A stretch of DNA of 22,059 bases from NCBI GenBank assembly GCA_030141605.1, contig JAQGDQ010001893.1:1-22059 (forward strand), written 5' to 3'. Below are positions 16,829 through 22,059 of the stretch, piece after piece. Within the stretch, counting starts at the first letter, position 1, and each line of letters opens with the position of its first letter. Source of the DNA: Tubiluchus corallicola (Eukaryota > Priapulida > Priapulimorpha > Priapulimorphida > Tubiluchidae). The notes under the pieces were generated by a model. It was not told the DNA's origin. It was given only the letters and a program-made list of their open reading frames with translations, and ran no database searches. Position numbers and translations under genes: made by a program.

Positions 16829-19800
16829 CTGGAACACAAACTTCCATCTTTAAACAAGGATAATGATGTAGGCAGTCAGCAAAGCGAGGCAAACTTCCAT
16901 CTTTAAACAAGGATAATGATGCAGTAAGCCAGCAAAGCGAGGCAAACTTCCATCTCTAAACAAGGATAATGATGCAGTAAGCCAGCAAAGCGACACAAAC
17001 TTCCATCTTTAAACAAGGATAATGATGCAGTAAGCCAGCAAAGCGAGGCAAACTTCCATCTTTAAACAAGGATAATGATGCAGGCAGCCAGCAAAGCGAG
17101 GCAAACTTCCATCTTTAAACAAGGATAATGATGCAGTAAGCCAGCAAAGCGAGGCAAACTTCCATCTTTGAACAAGGATAATGATGCAGTAAGCCAGCAA
17201 GGCGACACAAACTTCCATCTTTAAACAAGGATAATGATGCAGTAAGCCAGCAAGGCGAGGCAAACTTCATCTTTAAACAAGGATAATGATGCAGTAAGCC
17301 AGCAAAGCGACACAAACTTCCATCTTTAAACAAGGATAATGATGCAGTAAGCCAGCAAAGCGAGGCAAACTTCCATCTTTAAACAAGGATAATGATGCAG
17401 TAAGCCAGCAAAGCGAGGCAAACTTCCATCTTTAAACAAGGATAATGATGCAGTAAGCCAGCAAAGCGACACAAACTTCCATCTTTAAACAAGGATAATG
17501 ATGCAGGCAGCCAGCAAGGCGAGACAAACTTTCATCTTTAAACAAGGATAATGATGCAGGCAGCCAGCAAAGCGAGGCAAACTTCCATCTTTGAACAAGG
17601 ATAATGATGCAGGCAGCCAGCAAAGCGAGGCAAACTTCCATCTTTGAACAAGGATAATGGTGCAGGCAGTCAGCAAAGCGAGGCAAACTTCCATCTTTGA
17701 ACAAGGATAATGATGCAGGCAGTCAGCAAAGCGAGACAAACTTCCATCTTTAAACAAGGATAATGATGCAGTAAGCCAGCAAAGCGAGACAAACTTCCAT
17801 CTTTAAACAAGGATAATGGTGCAGTAAGCCAGCAAAGCGAGGCAAACTTCCATCTTTAAGCAAGGATAATGATGCAGGCAGTCAGCAAAGCGAGGCAAAC
17901 TTCCATCTTTGAACAAGGATAATGATGCAGGCAGTCAGCAAGGCGACACAAACTTCCATCTTTAAACAAGGATAATGATGCAGGCAGCCAGCAAGGCGAG
18001 GCAAACTTCCATCTTTAAACAAGGATAATGGTGCAGTAAGCCAGCAAAGCGAGGCAAACTTCCATCTTTAAGCAAGGATAATGATGCAGTAAGCCAGCAA
18101 AGCGAGACAAACTTCCATCTTTAAACAAGGATAATGATGCAGTAAGCCAGCAAAGCGAGACAAACTTCCATCTTTAAACAAGGATAATGGTGCAGTAAGC
18201 CAGCAAAGCGAGGCAAACTTCCATCTTTAAGCAAGGATAATGATGCAGGCAGTCAGCAAAGCGAGGCAAACTTCCATCTTTGAACAAGGATAATGATGCA
18301 GGCAGTCAGCAAGGCGACACAAACTTCCATCTTTAAACAAGGATAATGATGCAGGCAGCCAGCAAGGCGAGGCAAACTTCTATCTTTAAACAAGGATAAT
18401 GATGCAGTAAGCCAGCAAAGCGACACAAACTTCCATCTTTGAACAAGGATAATGGTGCAGTAAGCCAGCAAGGCGACACAAACTTCCATCTTTAAACAAG
18501 GATAATGATGCAGGCAGCCAGCAAAGCGAGGCAAACTTCCCTCTTTAAACAAGGATAATGATGCAGTAAGCCAGCAAAGCGAGGCAAACTTCCATCTTTG
18601 AACAAGGATAATGATGCAGGCAGTCAGCAAAGCGAGGCAAACTTCCATCTTTAAACAAGGATAACGATGCAGTAAGCCAGCAAAGCGAGGCAAACTTCCA
18701 TCTTTAAACAAGGATAATGATGCAGGCAGCCAGCAAAGCGAGGCAAACTTCCATCTTTAAACAAGGATAATGATGCAGGCAGTCCAGCAAGCGAGGCAAA
18801 CTTCCATCTTTGAACAAGGATAATGATGCAGGCAGTCAGCAAAGGCAAACTTCCATCTTTGAACAAGGATAATGATGCAGGCAGCCAGCAAAGCGAGGCA
18901 AACTTCCATCTTTAAACAAGGATAATGATGCAGGCAGCCAGCAAAGCGAGACAAACTTCCATCTTTAAACAAGGATAATGATGCAGTAAGCCAGCAAAGC
19001 GAGGCAAACTTCCATCTTTGAACAAGGATAATGATGCAGGCAGCCAGCAAAGCGAGGCAAACTTCCATCTTTGAACAAGGATAATGATGCAGGCAGCCAG
19101 CAAAGCGAGGCAAACTTCCATCTTTAAACAAGGATAATGATGCAGGCAGTCAGCAAGGCGAGACAAACTTCCATCTTTAAACAAGGATAATGATGCAGGC
19201 AGCCAGCAAGGCGAGGCAAACTTCCATCTTTAAACAAGGATAATGATGCAGTAAGCCAGCAAAGCGAGGCAAACTTCCATCTTTAAGCAAGGATAATGAT
19301 GCAGTAAGCCAGCAAAGCGAGACAAACTTCCATCTTTAAACAAGGATAATGATGCAGTAAGCCAGCAAAGCGAGACAAACTTCCATCTTTAAACAAGGAT
19401 AATGGTGCAGTAAGCCAGCAAAGCGAGGCAAACTTCCATCTTTAAACAAGGATAATGATGCAGGCAGTCAGCAAAGCGAGGCAAACTTCCATCTTTGAAC
19501 AAGGATAATGATGCAGGCAGTCAGCAAGGCGACACAAACTTCCATCTTTAAACAAGGATAATGATGCAGGCAGCCAGCAAGGCGAGGCAAACTTCTATCT
19601 TTAAACAAGGATAATGATGCAGTAAGCCAGCAAAGCGACACAAACTTCCATCTTTGAACAAGGATAATGGTGCAGTAAGCCAGCAAGGCGACACAAACTT
19701 CCATCTTTAAACAAGGATAATGATGCAGGCAGCCAGCAAAGCGAGGCAAACTTCCCTCTTTAAACAAGGATAATGATGCAGTAAGCCAGCAAAGCGAGAC

Positions 19801-20566
19801 AAACTTCCATCTTTAAACAAGGATAATGATGCAGTAAGCCAGCAAAGCGAGGCAAACTTCCATCTTTAAACAAGGATAATGATGCAGTAAGCCAGCAAAG
19901 CGACACAAACTTCCATCTTTAAACAAGGATAATGATGCAGTAAGCCAGCAAAGCGAGGCAAACTTCCATCTTTAAACAAGGATAATGATGCAGGCAGCCA
20001 GCAAAGCGAGGCAAACTTCCATCTTTAAACAAGGATAATGATGCAGGCAGTCAGCAAAGCGAGGCAAACTTCCATCTTTGAACAAGGATAATGATGCAGG
20101 CAGTCAGCAAAGCGAGGCAAACTTCCATCTTTGAACAAGGATAATGATGCAGGCAGCCAGCAAAGCGAGGCAAACTTCCATCTTTGAACAAGGATAATGA
20201 TGCAGGCAGTCAGCAAGGCGACACAAACTTCCATCTTTAAACAAGGATAATGATGCAGGCAGCCAGCAAAGCGAGGCAAACTTCCATCTTTGAACAAGGA
20301 TAATGATGCAGGCAGCCAGCAAAGCGAGGCAAACTTCCATCTTTGAACAAGGATAATGATGCAGGCAGCCAGCAAAGCGAGGCAAACTTCCATCTTTAAA
20401 CAAGGATAATGATGCAGGCAGTCAGCAAGGCGAGACAAACTTCCATCTTTAAACAAGGATAATGATGCAGGCAGCCAGCAAAGCGAGGCAAACTTCCATC
20501 TTTGAACAAGGATAATGATGCAGGCAGTCAGCAAGGCGAGAAAGCAAACAGCCTGTATCCACCCAC
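16829..20566 (-). other. Presumed caveolin-like intron, almost entirely 53-bp repeats
   Basis: If the 20567-20587 exon is real, this phase-0 intron is 3738 bp with GTGGGT at its 5' end and TTCCAG at its 3' end. About 99 percent is the 53-bp array, and the last array unit reaches within about 10 bp of the acceptor. The branch-point and polypyrimidine region is therefore made of repeat sequence. Confidence 0.45.
16837..20545. repeat. 53-bp minisatellite, about 70 copies, with higher-order structure
   Basis: The plus-strand unit is AAACTTCCATCTTTAAACAA, GGATAATGATGCAGTAAGCC, then AGCAAAGCGAGGC. Variants are linked blocks: GCAGTAAGCC or GCAGGCAGTC/GCAGGCAGCC, GAGGC/GACAC/GAGAC, and TTTAAAC/TTTGAAC/TTTAAGC. 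Rare markers recur at fixed spacing. A TCTATC unit plus a TCCCTC unit three repeats later appears at about 18377 and 19592, 1215 bp apart. An AAGGCGACAC context at 17940 and 18311 is 371 bp apart, exactly seven units. One unit near 18840 lacks 4 bp. Confidence 0.97.
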
Positions 20567-20587
20567 CTGTCCACCTGGCTTCGACAT
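20567..20587 (-). CDS. Candidate seven-codon first exon of the caveolin-like gene
   Basis: The minus strand has ATG TCG AAG CCA GGT GGA CAG followed by GTGGGTGG, a good donor in phase 0. Joining to the exon at 16828 keeps the frame and gives MSKPGGQ|VGFDDIIAEPE. A vertebrate caveolin gene also begins with a very short first exon, but the middle segment upstream of the signature would be missing here. A TATA-like run lies only about 30 bp upstream. This is a splice-logic prediction without homology support. Confidence 0.3.
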
Positions 20588-20612
20588 AATTATAACTGAC
20601 CGTGATGTAACT

Positions 20613-20625
20613 CTTATATATATAT
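20613..20625 (-). promoter_or_regulatory. TATA-like run upstream of the candidate exon
   Basis: The reverse strand reads TATATATATAAGAG. It sits very close to the candidate ATG (about 26-38 bp), so the 5' UTR would be only a few bases. It may be no more than a TA microsatellite next to the hAT insertion point. Confidence 0.2.
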
Positions 20626-20635
20626 ACTCTTATAT

Positions 20636-21008
20636 CAGGGGCGTGCAAATTGCGGCCCGCGGGCCACTTGCGGCCCGCGAAAAGATTTGCCAACCTAATG
20701 AAAGTGCGGCCCGGGCGATTAATTGAGTGTATCCAGCTGAAGTCCGCGCCACGATCCCAAAGATAGTGCGGGTAGTTTTTTTCTACTAGATCGGATGCCC
20801 TTACAAGACGGTTGTAGCTTAATGTCACTGTACTACACAGACTGTGTGATACACATTACTAATATGCATTGTAACGAAATTACCACTATCTGTCCTGAAA
20901 GTAGAAATATATGGTTTGTAATATAAATTTTAATAACTTCTAAAATAGGTTCTTGAGTGTAGTAGTAATGATGTACGCAGGTCGGATGCAAAAAAAATCG
21001 TTATTAGG
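20636..21008. mobile_element. Truncated copy of the hAT-type MITE, inverted relative to 8387-8755
   Basis: It starts CAGGGGCGTGCAAATTGCGG and aligns with the reverse complement of the first MITE through shared blocks: AAAGATAGTGCGGGTAGTTT, CTAGATCGGATG, TTAATGTCACTG, ATATATGGTTTGTAATATAA, AATCGTTATTAGG. It has about 70 bp of extra sequence in the middle. Similarity stops at about 21008, and no second terminal repeat is found to the right, so the far end is lost. Confidence 0.85.
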
Positions 21009-21070
21009 CCATACCAAAAGTAAGTTACACATAAAAAGTAATGCAGTAATAGCTGCTGGAGTCCATGCTA

Positions 21071-21102
21071 CGCGCATGCGCATACGTTTTGGCATCCATT
21101 GG
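21071..21102. promoter_or_regulatory. NRF1 palindrome plus inverted CCAAT box
   Basis: CGCGCATGCGCA at 21071-21082 matches the NRF1 consensus YGCGCAYGCGCR at all 12 positions. ATTGG (21098-21102) is an inverted CCAAT. CpG-containing sites are rare in this window, so this cluster suggests a real promoter nearby. Confidence 0.5.
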
Positions 21103-21279
21103 TGACAGAAACCTGATTATTGACAGTTACTTGGGACCCACATTGTAATGCCACCTGTAGTAATCATACTTAGCTGTGAAGTCCTTAAAGCACAAGGAAA
21201 CCCTCCACTTACACAAAGCCGAAAAGATTCGTCTCGAAATTTTATACCCCTTACATACTGCCTTTTCGTATGCAGGACT

Positions 21280-21365
21280 TCAATCGGCAGTCACGCTGTA
21301 TAAAACGTGTAAATTTAAACTCCCGCGATGACCGTTAGGCGCAGCCATTTTAATGGCAGGTCATT
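21280..21365. promoter_or_regulatory. TATA box and paired GCCATT motifs
   Basis: TATAAAA at 21299-21305 (plus strand). GCCATTTTAATGGC at 21344-21357 is an inverted repeat of YY1-like GCCATT. On the minus strand, ATG at 21348 opens a 22-codon frame (MAAPNGHRGS...) ending at 21280; no donor is evident. The region could be the start of a gene in either direction. Confidence 0.25.
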
Positions 21366-21690
21366 TGAAACAAGTTTTGATAACATTAAGTAAAGTTTGA
21401 AAAAATAATCAGAGCATTCGTAGCAGTACATGTTGTTAATTAAGTAAAATTTTAAATTATTGCATCTTCTCAATAAGATTAAAAAATACTTTTTTCGGCT
21501 AGTGAGTGGCGCACCCTGGAGGGTGAGTCAGCGACATTTTAACAATTGGCACGAAGAATTTAAATTATTAGTCTAGTTACATAAGTGTTTCCAGCAGGTA
21601 CGCGATAAGAAAAGTAATATAGATTTGCACGGAAAGTTTATTGGGTCATAATTTAACATTTCCTTTCTTCCCCTGATTTACGTGGCGTAG

Positions 21691-21698
21691 TGACGTCA
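21691..21698. promoter_or_regulatory. Perfect CRE (TGACGTCA)
   Basis: A palindromic CREB/ATF site in a CpG-bearing stretch (GTGGCGTAGTGACGTCACG). It lies 5 bp upstream of an ATG in a small plus-strand frame. Confidence 0.5.
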
Positions 21699-21702
21699 CG
21701 TA

Positions 21703-21798
21703 ATGGCGCCGTCGAAACAGTGTTGTGGGAGATTTAAAATGAAAACAAACAAAAATTCCTTTCAGCGCGAATACGATATGTGCATAAAATTGCTGTAA
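21703..21798 (+). CDS. Possible short ORF or first exon, 31 aa, unknown
   Basis: ATG at 21703 opens MAPSKQCCGRFKMKTNKNSF and then QREYDMCIKLL before TAA. It follows the CRE and starts in CpG-rich sequence, as first exons often do. The later part is AT-rich and looks non-coding. No donor stands out. It may be a real first exon that continues off the window, an upstream ORF, or chance. Confidence 0.2.
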   Translation: MAPSKQCCGRFKMKTNKNSFQREYDMCIKLL

Positions 21799-22059
21799 AA
21801 TAGTGTAATTTTTAAGGCGATTTTTCTGAAGCCTACTTCAGGTGCCCCTTTTCTTGTCCTTCAATACAAGTACCACAAACTTTCTTATAAAACATTTTAA
21901 CAAGGAATTATAATACTTAAGGTCCATAATAACAGAATTCGTTCATTTTACACTATTAGGAAAGTATTAAAAATGACAAACTTTTCTATACGCACGCTTT
22001 ACTTAGAAATATATAACAACAAGGACTTTTGCTAAAATTTACGATAAAACCAGGATAAA
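21799..22059. other. AT-rich sequence, nothing recognised
   Basis: No open frame, repeat array or motif that I can support up to the right window edge. Confidence 0.5.

Noticed and set aside
17009-20828. Many minus-strand frames of 70-267 codons with periodic Cys/Leu peptides
   Set aside because: They arise from the 53-bp repeat. Frames end wherever a unit has TTTAAAC, which gives TAA in one frame. The longest also runs through the MITE.

Overview
The window is animal nuclear DNA, most likely from an invertebrate. The evidence is intron-split genes with consensus GT..AG sites, a caveolin-type exon, non-LTR retrotransposon 3' ends, hAT- and piggyBac-type MITEs, and a very heavy load of minisatellites and microsatellites. 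I cannot name the species. Most long open frames here are tandem-repeat artefacts. The real coding sequence is short and mostly on the minus strand.

Left part (1-9495): the 5' part of SEPSECS (O-phosphoseryl-tRNA(Sec):selenocysteinyl-tRNA synthase) on the minus strand. Exon 1 is 9376-9495, exon 2 is 6768-6922 and exon 3 is 3578-3696. Intron phases (0, 2, then 1) match across every junction, and the rest of the gene runs off the left edge. Intron 1 holds a complete hAT-type MITE, a GA microsatellite and several small duplications. Intron 2 (about 3.07 kb) is almost wholly a 17-bp minisatellite. Each 17-bp unit repeats the last five exon bases plus the start of the intron, so the intron carries about 170 tandem copies of its own 5' splice site. 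The partial intron 3 contains a 90-94-bp purine-rich minisatellite, a CA repeat and an AAT repeat.

Middle (9500-16740): a possible small basic ORF on the plus strand; a 29-bp minisatellite (10650-12035); a TAC microsatellite sitting in one of two duplicated flanks; and an intact single-exon gene on the minus strand (13295-14374) for a type I membrane protein. That protein has a signal peptide, a 12-cysteine ectodomain, one membrane span, and a tail with YAEP and LPPPP motifs. Then comes a transposon graveyard: a 5'-truncated LINE (minus), a second LINE-like 3' fragment with a target-site duplication, and a piggyBac-type MITE with TTAA duplications.

Right part (16744-22059): a caveolin-signature exon (16744-16828, minus). 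Its upstream intron is occupied by about 70 copies of a 53-bp repeat (16837-20545). A candidate seven-codon first exon (20567-20587) lies on the far side and is in phase. A truncated second copy of the hAT MITE lies in inverted orientation, followed by a promoter-like stretch with NRF1, CCAAT, TATA and CRE motifs.

The main finding is structural. Two introns in one locus consist almost entirely of private tandem repeats that begin at, or within about 10 bp of, a splice site. In SEPSECS the repeat unit is visibly derived from the splice donor itself.
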